Source of the DNA: RYN-230 sp963814645
GTDB lineage: Bacteria > Actinomycetota > Actinomycetes > Streptosporangiales > Streptosporangiaceae
DNA length: 64,000 nt
Assembly (NCBI GenBank): GCA_963814645.1
Contig: CAWFDX010000011.1
Coordinates: forward strand, 62,001 to 126,000
Direction: 5' to 3'
The position numbers and the translations under genes are program-made. Shown one piece after another: positions 31,841-39,734 of this stretch (the first letter of the stretch is position 1; every line of letters starts with the position of its first letter). A model generated the notes under the pieces. That model was not told the origin of the DNA. It ran no database searches and was given only the letters and a program-made list of their open reading frames with translations.

Positions 31841-33710
31841 CCTTGCCGGCCACCCAGGACGCGGACGGCCTGGCGGCCGGGCCGGTCCGGGTCGACCTGC
31901 TGTATGAGCCGAGCGGGCGCAAGGTGCGGGTGCCCGCCGGGGTCACCCTGTTCGACGCGGCCAGCTGGAACGGCATCGCCATCGACTCGACCTGCGGCGG
32001 CCACGGCACCTGCAAGAAGTGCAAGGTCCAGGTGCTGGATGGCGCGGCACCGCCGACCGCCCTGGACGAGCGGGCGTTCAGCCCGGACGAGCTGCGCGAC
32101 GGCTGGCGGCTGGCCTGCCGCGCCGAGGCCGCCGGGGATACCACGATCCACGTGCCGCCGCTGGTCACCCGGCCCAAGGCGGCCACCGTGGGCGTGGGCC
32201 GGCAGGTCATCCTGCGGCCCGCGGTGCAGAAGCGCTATCTGGAGCTGACCGAGCCCACCCTGGCCGACCAGCGCAGCGACCTGGAGCGGCTGCTGGCCGC
32301 GGTTGATGACCTGGAGCTGCGCGCCGACCTGCACGCGCTGCGCGCCATCGGCCCGGCGCTGCGGCAAGCGGACTACAAGGTCACCGCGGTCATCGTGGAT
32401 GACGTGCTGATCGACGTGCAGCCCGGGGACACCAGCGGGCGGATCTTCGGCATCGCATTCGACCTGGGCACCACCACCGTGGTGGCTACCCTGCTCGACC
32501 TGGCCACCGGCACGCCGGCCGCGGTCGCCTCGGCGCTGAACGCGCAGCAGCCGTTCGGCGCCGACGTGATCACCAGGATCAGCGCGACCATGATGGACCC
32601 GGCCACGCTCGGCCGGCTGACCGAGCTGGCCCACCAGACCATGGCCGAGCTGGCCGCCGAGGTGTGCGCGGAGGCCGGCGTGGACCCGGCCGAGGTGTAC
32701 GAGATCGCACTGGCCGGCAACGCCACCATGACGCACATCGCGCTGGGCATCGACCCGGAGCCGCTCGGCGTCGCCCCGTTCATCCTGGCCACCCGGCTGC
32801 TGCCCGAGGTGCTCGCGGCCGACCTCGGGGTGGCCGCGCACCCGCGGGCCCGCGCGGTGGTGTTCCCTCCGTTTGGCGCGTACGTCGGCGGCGACATCAC
32901 GGCCGGGCTGCTGGCCTCGGGCATGGACCGGGACCAGCGCACCCGGCTGTTCATCGACGTCGGCACCAACTGCGAGATCGTGCTGGGCAACCGGGACTGG
33001 CTGCTGGCCACGGCCGCGCCGGCCGGGCCCGCGTTCGAGGGCGCGGCCATCCGGTGCGGGATGCGCGCCGCGGACGGCGCCATCGAGGTGGTCACGATGA
33101 CCCCGGAGGCGCTGGACCTCAAGGTCATCGGGGACACCGAGCCGGCCTGTGCGGCTCCGGCCTGGTGGACGCGGTGACCGGCCTGGTCCGGCTGGGCCTG
33201 CTCGACTCGTCCGGCCGCCTGGTCCCAGAGGAACGGGCCGCCGAGCTGGCTCCCGGCCTGGCGGACCGGCTGACCATGCTGGGCGCGGAACGCGTGTTCG
33301 TGCTGCACTGGCTGGGCGAGCCCGGGGACGTGTCCCGCTCGGTGTACCTGTCCCAGCGGGACGTCCGCGAGCTGCAGTTCGCCAAGGCGGCCATCGCCAC
33401 CGGCTGGCACATCCTGCTGGAGGAGGCCGGCCTGCAGCCCGCCGACGTCCAGCAGGTGCTGCTGGCCGGCTCGTTCGGCAGCTACCTGTCCCCGGCCAAC
33501 GCGATCCGCCTCGGCCTGGTGCCCGCGGTCGGCGTGCTGCGCGTGGTGAGCGCGGGCAACGTGGCCGGCGAAGGCGCCAAGATGGCCCTGCTCAGCGTGC
33601 GCGAGCGGGCCGGCGGCCTGGCCCTGCTGGAGGAGGTGAAATATGTCGAGCTCTCCGACCGCGCCGATTTCAACGACCGCTTCGTCGACCAGCTCGCATT
33701 TCCTTCTTAA
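31837..33710 (+). pseudogene. Corrinoid-reactivating ferredoxin/ASKHA ATPase (RamA/RACo-like), frameshifted
   Basis: Residues 1-105 are a plant-type 2Fe-2S domain (C53, C59, C62 and C94; STCGGHGTCKKCKV). The rest is the ASKHA ATPase of corrinoid reductive activators: FGIAFDLGTTTVVATLLDLA, ALAGNATMTHIALGIDP, FGAYVGGDITAGLLASG and FIDVGTNCEIVLGN. The frame breaks at about 33143, where E-P-A-C-A-A-P runs to a stop at 33177. One base over, it reads GLCGSGLVDAVTGLVRLGLL and goes on normally to 33710. One missing G in GAGCCGGGCC would explain it. The intact protein restores Co(I) on the corrinoid partner using ATP. Loss would stop the pathway; sequencing error is equally likely. Confidence 0.85.
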
Positions 33711-34467
33711 CGCCAGTGCCCGCCCCGCGCCGCCGGCCGGCCGCGCGGTTGATGGTGGTTTGCCCAGGCGCCAGCCCGCGCCGCCGGCCGGCCGCGCGGC
33801 CGAGGGGGGTGTGCCCGGCCCCGCGCTGTCCGCCAGTGCCGGCGGCAGCGGCGCTGCACCCCGGGCCGTGGTAATCGCCTGCGGCGCGCTGAGCGGCCCG
33901 GTCCGCGACGTCGTCAAGCGGCGCAACTGGCCGGTCGAGCTGCACAGCCTGCCGTCCCTGCTGCACAACCGGCCCGCCGAGATCGCGCCGCAGGTCGAGC
34001 GGCTGGCCGTGGCGGCACTGGATCGCGGCCTGCCGGTCGCGGTGGGGTACGCGGACTGCGGCACGTACGGGGCGCTGGACGAGGTGTGCGGCCGGCTCGG
34101 CCTGCGCCGGCTACCCGGGCTGCACTGCTATGACCTGCTGGCCGGGCCGTCCCGGGTGGCCGGGCTGTTCGCCGCCGAGCCGGGCACCTATCTGCTGACC
34201 GACTTCCTGGTCCGTTCGTTCCGCCGCTCGGTGCTGACCGAACTGGGCCTGGACCGGTACCCGGAGCTGTGGCCGGACTACTTCGGCCACTACCGCCGGC
34301 TGGTCTGGCTGGCCCAGCACCGCGACCCCGCCCTGGAGGCGGAGGCGGAATCGGTGGCCGCGATGTTCGGCCTCCCGCTCACGGTGATCGACACCGGCAC
34401 GGCCCGGCTGGAGCGTGAGCTGGAACTCCTGCTGACTGAGGAGGTGGACCGGTGCGCAGTGGGCTAG
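33643..34467 (+). CDS. DUF1638 family protein
   Basis: 274 residues. The first 70 are low-complexity and contain a direct repeat (APPAGRAVDGG and APPAGRAAEGG). The core begins AVVIACGALSGPVRDVVKRR and includes VAVGYADCGTYGALDEVCGR, LPGLHCYDLLAG and TYLLTDFLVRSFRRSVLTEL, matching DUF1638. That family travels with corrinoid methyltransferases and may help handle the corrinoid or folate carrier, but its role is not proven. ATG 33643 follows GGAGGAGGTG and overlaps the end of the reactivator gene by 68 bases. Its own 3' end overlaps the MTHFR-like gene by 16 bases. Confidence 0.8.
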   Translation: MSSSPTAPISTTASSTSSHFLLNASARPAPPAGRAVDGGLPRRQPAPPAGRAAEGGVPGPALSASAGGSGAAPRAVVIACGALSGPVRDVVKRRNWPVELHSLPSLLHNRPAEIAPQVERLAVAALDRGLPVAVGYADCGTYGALDEVCGRLGLRRLPGLHCYDLLAGPSRVAGLFAAEPGTYLLTDFLVRSFRRSVLTELGLDRYPELWPDYFGHYRRLVWLAQHRDPALEAEAESVAAMFGLPLTVIDTGTARLERELELLLTEEVDRCAVG

Positions 34468-35318
34468 CTAGCGTGGCGCCGCTGCTGGCACACCCGCGGT
34501 ACGAGGTTTTCCCGGCCGCGTCGGTCGAGGACCAGGTGACCGAGTGGGTGCCGCACGGCGAGACGGTCACCGTCACTGCCTCGCCGGCCAAGGGGCTGGC
34601 GGCCACGCTCGACCTGACCGAGCGGCTGGCCGGGCACGGCTACCAGGTGGTGCCGCACGTCTCGGCCCGGCTGGTCCGCGACGACGCCCATCTCAGCGAG
34701 ATCGTGGCCCGGCTGACCGCGATCGGGGTGGACGACATCTTCGTCCCGGCCGGCGACGCCGATCCGCCGGCCGGCCCGTTCGACAGCGCACTGTCGCTGC
34801 TCACCCGGCTGACCGAGCTGGGCCGCCCGTTCGCCCGGGTCGGCATCACCGGGTACCCGGAGTCGCACCCGCACATCGACGACGACATCACCGTCCAGGC
34901 CATGTGGGACAAGCGGCAGCACTCGTCCTACATCGTCAGCAACCTGTGCTTCGACCCGGCCGTGCTGCGCAAGTGGATCACCCGGATCCGGGCCCGCGGC
35001 GTGACGCTGCCGCTGTACGTGGGGCTGGCCGGCCCGGTGGAGCGGGCGAAGCTGCTGCGCATGGCGGCCAAGGCCGGGGTGGCCGAGTCGGCCCGGTTCC
35101 TGGCCGGGCATACCGAGTGGTTTCTCCGCCTCGGCACCCCCGGCGGTTACCGTCCGGAACGGCTGCTGGACCGGACCGGAACGGCCCTTATGGACCCGGC
35201 CGCGGCCGTGGCCGGGCTGCACTTGTTCACCTTTAACCAGGTCAAACAGACTGAGCAATGGCGGCGCGCGCTGCTTGGGCGGCTGACTGGCCCAGGCCGC
35301 GGAGACGTCGCCAGCTGA
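34452..35318 (+). CDS. Methylenetetrahydrofolate reductase-like protein
   Basis: 288 residues of the MetF barrel family: YEVFPAASVEDQVTEWVPHG, LAGHGYQVVPHVSARLV, DDIFVPAGDADPPAGPFDSA, VGITGYPESHPHIDD, ISNLCFDP-like VSNLCFDPAVL and LHLFTFNQVKQTEQWRR. It would connect methyl-THF and methylene-THF. In this context the oxidative direction, feeding methyl carbon to serine or to formyl-THF, is likely. GTG 34452 follows GAGGAGG. It ends the methyltransferase operon. A short CAACTC-TGCGGCG-GAGTTG hairpin at 35432-35450 is the only structure noted in the 250-base gap after it. Confidence 0.85.
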   Translation: MRSGLASVAPLLAHPRYEVFPAASVEDQVTEWVPHGETVTVTASPAKGLAATLDLTERLAGHGYQVVPHVSARLVRDDAHLSEIVARLTAIGVDDIFVPAGDADPPAGPFDSALSLLTRLTELGRPFARVGITGYPESHPHIDDDITVQAMWDKRQHSSYIVSNLCFDPAVLRKWITRIRARGVTLPLYVGLAGPVERAKLLRMAAKAGVAESARFLAGHTEWFLRLGTPGGYRPERLLDRTGTALMDPAAAVAGLHLFTFNQVKQTEQWRRALLGRLTGPGRGDVAS

Positions 35319-35571
35319 CCAGAACGGGTGCCATTTAGCTGTGCCAATTACGCAGCGCCGGCCATGCTAAAACTTACTGTACTAAGCGAACAGCGCCCAA
35401 TTTCGGTCGCACCGGCATAGGCTGTGCACTGCAACTCTGCGGCGGAGTTGTCGTGCCTATCCGGCACGTGCAGTACTACGGATCTTCGAAGCATCGTCCG
35501 GATCTGCGACGGGAGAAATCCGTGACCGTGCCCTCGGCAGCAACCCGGCCAGCTGGACCCGGAGCGGCTTC

Positions 35572-37977
35572 GTGCCCGGCCAGCTAATCGAGTGGCCGCT
35601 GCGCTGCGGCCCGGTCCCGCCGCTGGCCGATACGAGCAGTCCCCGCCCGGAGACCGGGCTGGGCCTGGTCGGGAAGCTGGCCCCGGGCGACACGCTCATC
35701 CTGACCCCGGCCGGCCAGCCGGGCTCGCCCCGGTTCCCCGAGCACGGCGGCAGCGGCAAGACGCAGCTGGCCGCGGTGCTGGCCCACGGCCTGTGGGACA
35801 ACCGCTCGGTGGACCTGCTGGTCTGGGTGGGCGCGGCCAGCCGGGACGCCATCCTGACCGGGTACTCGAGCGCGCTGGCCGACCTGGGCGCGGCCGACCC
35901 GGACGACGACCTGCTGGCCAGCGCGCAGCGCTTCCTGACCTGGCTGTCCCGCACCGAGCGGCGCTGGGTGGTGGTGCTGGACGACCTGGCCGACCCGGCT
36001 GACCTGGACGGGCTGTGGCCGTTCGGCACCGATGGCCGGCTGGTGGTCACCGCACGCGGGGAAGACTCGCTGGATGAGCCGAACCGGCGGATCGTGCCGG
36101 TCGGCTCGTTCACCATGCGGGAGGCGCTGGCCTACCTGACCGCCCGGCTCAGCACCGACCCGGGCCAGCGCACCGAAGCGCTCGACCTGGCCACCGACCT
36201 GGACCGCCAGCCGCTCGCGCTGGCCCACGCCACCGCCGCGCTGATCTGCACCGGGGCCAGCTGCCGGGACTACCGGGGCTGGTTCCACGACCGGCGGCGG
36301 CGGCTCGGCCCGCCGGCCACCGACGCCGAGCCCGGCGTCGTCGACGTGACCTGGTCGCTGGCCATGGACCTGGCCGACCAGATCGAGCCGGCCAGCTTCG
36401 CCCGGCCGATGCTGGCGCTGGCCGCGCTGCTCGATCCGGCTGGCATCCCCGGGGTGGTGTTCACCAGCCAGGCCGCGTGCGGGTACATGACCGGGCACCC
36501 GGCCATGCCCGGCGACCCGGCTCAGGCCCGGGAAGCGGTGCACAACCTGGCCCGGGCCGGCCTGGTCACCATCAACCCGGCCAGCACCACCCGCACGGTC
36601 CAGGTGCACCCGCTGATTCAGGCGCTGACGCGGAAGGTCATCCCGGCGGCCGAGTTCGAGCGGGCCGCGCGGTCCGCGGCCGACGCGCTGTTCCAGGCGT
36701 GGCCGGGCCGGGATGCGCCGCCCCGGCTGGCCCAGGCGCTGCGTGACTGCACGACCCGGCTGCGGGACTGCACTGGGGACCTGCTGTGGACCCCGGAAGC
36801 CCACCCGGTGCTGCTCCGCGCCGGGGAGAGCCTGTCCGAGGGCCACATCAGCGGCCCGGCCGCCGCGTACTGGATGGCCATGCTGGACACCGCGGGCCGG
36901 GTGCTCGGCCCGGCCCATGCCCAGACGCTGCGCTGCCGGGACGGCCTGGCCGGCGCGTACGAGGCCGCGGACCGGCTGGACGACGCCATCGGGGTGCACG
37001 AGCGCACGCTGGCCGAGCGGCAGCAGGCGCTGGGCAACGACCACCCGGACACGCTGGCGTCCTGTGCCCATCTGGGCCGGGTCTACGCCGCCGCGGGGCG
37101 GCACGGCGAGGCGCTGCCGATGTACGAGCGGGTGGTGGCGGACCGGGAGTGGGTGCTCGGCGCCCGGCACCCGGAGACGCTGGCCGCGCGGGGCGACCTG
37201 GCCGCCGCCTACCTGGCCGCGGGCCGGCCGGGCCAGGCGCTGCCGGTCTACGAGCAGACCCTGGCCGACCTGGACCGGGCGCTGGGCGCGGCGCACCCGG
37301 ACACGCTCAACGCCCGGGCCGGGCTGGCGCACGCCTACCAGACCGCGGGCCAGCTCAAGCAGGCCGTCCCGGCGTTCGAGCGCACCCTGGCCGAACGGGA
37401 GAAGGCGCAGGGCCCGGACCACCCGGACACCGTCAGCGCCCGCGCCGACCTGGCCTATGCGTACCGGAGCGCGGACCGGATGAAGCACGCCATCCCGCAG
37501 TACGAGCGGGTGGTGGCGGACCGGGAACGGATGCTCGGCACGTACCACCCGGACACGCTGACCGCCCGGGGCAACCTGGCCAATGCCTATCTGGCCGCCC
37601 GGCGGCTGAAGGACGCGCTGCCGGTGTACGAGCGGGCCCTGGCCGACCGGGAGATGGCCCAGGGCACCGATGACGTGGACACGCTGACCGCGCGGGGCAA
37701 CCTGGCCAACGCCTACCATTCGGCCGGGCGGCTGAAGGACGCGCTGCCGCTCTACGAGCAGACCCTGCTCGACTGTGAGCGGGTGCTCGGCCCCACCCAC
37801 CAGGCCACCCTGACGTCACGGGCCAATCTGGGCTCGGCCTACCACGCCGCGCTGCGGCTGACCGAGGCGGTCAACGTGTTCGAGCGCACCCTGGCCGACT
37901 GCGAGCAGGCGCTCGGCCCGGATCACCCGCTGACCCAGGCAGTACGGGAGAATCTGGACGCGGCCAACCGGACCTGA
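35572..37977 (+). CDS. STAND-type NTPase with C-terminal tetratricopeptide repeats
   Basis: 801 residues. An NB-ARC-like ATPase (Walker A GGSGKTQLA near residue 60, Walker B-like RRWVVVLDDLADP, a sensor-like VVTARG) and a winged-helix linker are followed by about nine TPR_10/12 repeats of 42 residues with the ADREMAQGTDDVDTLTARGN pattern. Such proteins act in signalling or defence by sensing ligands and oligomerising. The start is doubtful. GTG 35522 follows GGGAG, and read with one extra base it joins the family-like NPASWTRSGFVPGQLIEW before residue 1 here, so a one-base loss near 35540 is possible. It converges on the ETF alpha gene with a 107-base overlap. Confidence 0.8.
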   Translation: MPGQLIEWPLRCGPVPPLADTSSPRPETGLGLVGKLAPGDTLILTPAGQPGSPRFPEHGGSGKTQLAAVLAHGLWDNRSVDLLVWVGAASRDAILTGYSSALADLGAADPDDDLLASAQRFLTWLSRTERRWVVVLDDLADPADLDGLWPFGTDGRLVVTARGEDSLDEPNRRIVPVGSFTMREALAYLTARLSTDPGQRTEALDLATDLDRQPLALAHATAALICTGASCRDYRGWFHDRRRRLGPPATDAEPGVVDVTWSLAMDLADQIEPASFARPMLALAALLDPAGIPGVVFTSQAACGYMTGHPAMPGDPAQAREAVHNLARAGLVTINPASTTRTVQVHPLIQALTRKVIPAAEFERAARSAADALFQAWPGRDAPPRLAQALRDCTTRLRDCTGDLLWTPEAHPVLLRAGESLSEGHISGPAAAYWMAMLDTAGRVLGPAHAQTLRCRDGLAGAYEAADRLDDAIGVHERTLAERQQALGNDHPDTLASCAHLGRVYAAAGRHGEALPMYERVVADREWVLGARHPETLAARGDLAAAYLAAGRPGQALPVYEQTLADLDRALGAAHPDTLNARAGLAHAYQTAGQLKQAVPAFERTLAEREKAQGPDHPDTVSARADLAYAYRSADRMKHAIPQYERVVADRERMLGTYHPDTLTARGNLANAYLAARRLKDALPVYERALADREMAQGTDDVDTLTARGNLANAYHSAGRLKDALPLYEQTLLDCERVLGPTHQATLTSRANLGSAYHAALRLTEAVNVFERTLADCEQALGPDHPLTQAVRENLDAANRT

Positions 37978-38950
37978 CCGGCGCCGCTCCTCTGATCGCG
38001 GTGATCAGGGCGGGGATCACCTCGTCCAGGTCGCCGATGACAGCGTAGTCGGCCCGGGACAGGATCGGCGCGCCCGGGTCGGTGTTGACCGCCACGATGT
38101 GCTTGGCGCTGGCGCAGCCGGCCATGTGCTGGATCGCACCGCTGATCCCGCAGGCCAGGTACAGCTCCGGGGTGATCTTGGTCCCGGTCTGGCCGACCTG
38201 CTGGGTGTGCGGCCGCCAGCCCTCGCTGGTCACCACCCGGGACACGCCAACCACGCCGCCGAGCAGGCCGGCCAGTTCCTCCAGCGGCGCGAAGCCGTCC
38301 GGGCCGCCGACGCCGCGGCCGCCGCCGACCACCACCCGGGCGGTGGCCAGCGACACCCCGCCGTCCTGAGCCGCCGAGACCTCGGCCTTCACCAGCAGGT
38401 CGGCCGGGGCCAGGTCCGGCTCGTGCACCCGCACCTCGGGCTCGGCCGCGCTCTCCGCGGGCACCGGTTGCACCGCGTCGGTGGCCACGGTGAGCAGCGC
38501 GGGCGAGCCGTCCAGCACGGCGTCCTCAATCAGCAGCCCGGCCCAGCGCTGCCGGGCCAGGGTCAGCGTGCCGTCGGCCGTGGCCTCGGCCGAGATGCAG
38601 TTGGCCGCCATCGGCTGGCCGGTCAGCGCGCCCAGGTGGGCCAGTACCTCGTGGCCGCGTTCGGTGCCCGCGGCCAGCACGGCGGTGGCCACGGTCACGC
38701 TGGCCAGCCCTTCCAGGGTGCGGGCCCAGGCCTGCGGCGCGTACCCGTTCAGCGCCTCGGGCTCGATGACGTACACCTCGGTGACGCCGTAGCTGCCCAG
38801 TGGGCAGGCCGGCACCTGGCCGGCCGGGCCGAACAGCACTGCGCACAGCCGCCCGCCCGGGCAGGCCAGCGTGCGCGCGAACGTCAGCGCGCGCAGCGAC
38901 GCATCGACCGGTCCAGCCGCATCGAGTTCCACCAGGCACAGCACGGTCAT
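37871..38950 (-). CDS. etfA: Electron transfer flavoprotein, alpha subunit
   Basis: About 359 residues. The C-terminal FAD domain is clear: ARVVVGGGRGVGGPDGFAPL, SRVVTSEGWRPHTQQVGQTG, LYLACGISGAIQHMAGCASA and VNTDPGAPILSRADYAVIGD. The last 35 residues (after VIPALITAIRG) are unlike the family and overlap the opposing TPR gene, so the true end may be earlier. ATG 38950 overlaps the beta-subunit stop in ATGA. With the beta subunit it carries electrons from the adjacent dimethylglycine/sarcosine-dehydrogenase-like enzyme to the quinone pool. Confidence 0.9.
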   Translation of the reverse strand: MTVLCLVELDAAGPVDASLRALTFARTLACPGGRLCAVLFGPAGQVPACPLGSYGVTEVYVIEPEALNGYAPQAWARTLEGLASVTVATAVLAAGTERGHEVLAHLGALTGQPMAANCISAEATADGTLTLARQRWAGLLIEDAVLDGSPALLTVATDAVQPVPAESAAEPEVRVHEPDLAPADLLVKAEVSAAQDGGVSLATARVVVGGGRGVGGPDGFAPLEELAGLLGGVVGVSRVVTSEGWRPHTQQVGQTGTKITPELYLACGISGAIQHMAGCASAKHIVAVNTDPGAPILSRADYAVIGDLDEVIPALITAIRGAAPVRSGWPRPDSPVLPGSAGDPGRAPARSRPGCARTR

Positions 38951-39729
38951 CGCAGTACCCCCAGTTCCTCCAGGACGTGGACCAGTGCGGGCACCGCGTC
39001 GGGGCCGGTGCCGAGCACGGTGGCCTGGTGCTGCTCGGTCTGCGGCACCCGGAGCAGTTCCTTGCGCAGGCCCTCGGGCTGCCGCTCCGGCTGGTACTCC
39101 TCGATGACCGCCCGCTTGGCCCGCAGCCGGCCCGGCAGCGACGGGTACCGCGGCAGGTTGATGCCTTCCTTCACGGTGATCACCGCGGACAGCGGCACCT
39201 CGAACGTCTCCTGGCTGCCCTGGTACTCCCGGCCCGCCCGGGCCCGGTCGGCGGTGATCTCCAGGTGCTTGATCCCGGTTACGCACGGCCAGCCGAGCAG
39301 GTGCGCCACCCGCACGCCGACCTGGTAGTCGCCGGTGTCCGCCGCCTCGTTGCCCATCAGCAGCAGGTCATAGCCGGACCCGTCGGCGGCATGCCGCCGG
39401 GCCTCGGCCGCGATGGCGGCCGCGGTGCCGATCGGGCCCCACTCCTGGCCTGCCCCCTCCTGGCCGGCAGAGCCCAGCAGCACGGCCCGGTGCGCGCCCA
39501 GGGCCAGCGCGTCGCGGAGTTGCTCGGCCGCTTCCGGCGGCCCCAGGGTCAGCACCGAGACGCTACCGCCGAGCCGCTCGGTGATCCGCACCGCCTCCTC
39601 GACCGCGCACTCCTCGTGCGGGCTCATCGCGAACCCGGACATCCGGGTATCGACGTCCTGCCCGTCCGGGGTGACCACGATCCGGCCGCCCACCTGGGGC
39701 ACCCGCTTGACGCAGACTCCGATCTCCAT
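38947..39729 (-). CDS. etfB: Electron transfer flavoprotein, beta subunit
   Basis: 260 residues with the ETF beta pattern: MEIGVCVKRVPQVGGR, MSPHEECAVEEAVRITERLG, VLTLGPPEAAEQLRDALALG, LLLMGNEAADTGDYQVGVRV and the REYQGSQETFEVPLSAVITV region. ATG 39729 is 5 bases after the stop of the oxidoreductase gene, and its TGA overlaps the alpha-subunit ATG. This is a dedicated ETF pair for the neighbouring FAD enzyme, as in glycine-betaine and sarcosine catabolic operons of other bacteria. Confidence 0.92.
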   Translation of the reverse strand: MEIGVCVKRVPQVGGRIVVTPDGQDVDTRMSGFAMSPHEECAVEEAVRITERLGGSVSVLTLGPPEAAEQLRDALALGAHRAVLLGSAGQEGAGQEWGPIGTAAAIAAEARRHAADGSGYDLLLMGNEAADTGDYQVGVRVAHLLGWPCVTGIKHLEITADRARAGREYQGSQETFEVPLSAVITVKEGINLPRYPSLPGRLRAKRAVIEEYQPERQPEGLRKELLRVPQTEQHQATVLGTGPDAVPALVHVLEELGVLR

Positions 39730-39734
39730 CCCGG

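Noticed and set aside
35572..37977. Antiphage defence island around the STAND/TPR gene
   Set aside because: The gene stands alone among metabolic operons, with no nuclease, effector or other defence gene beside it.
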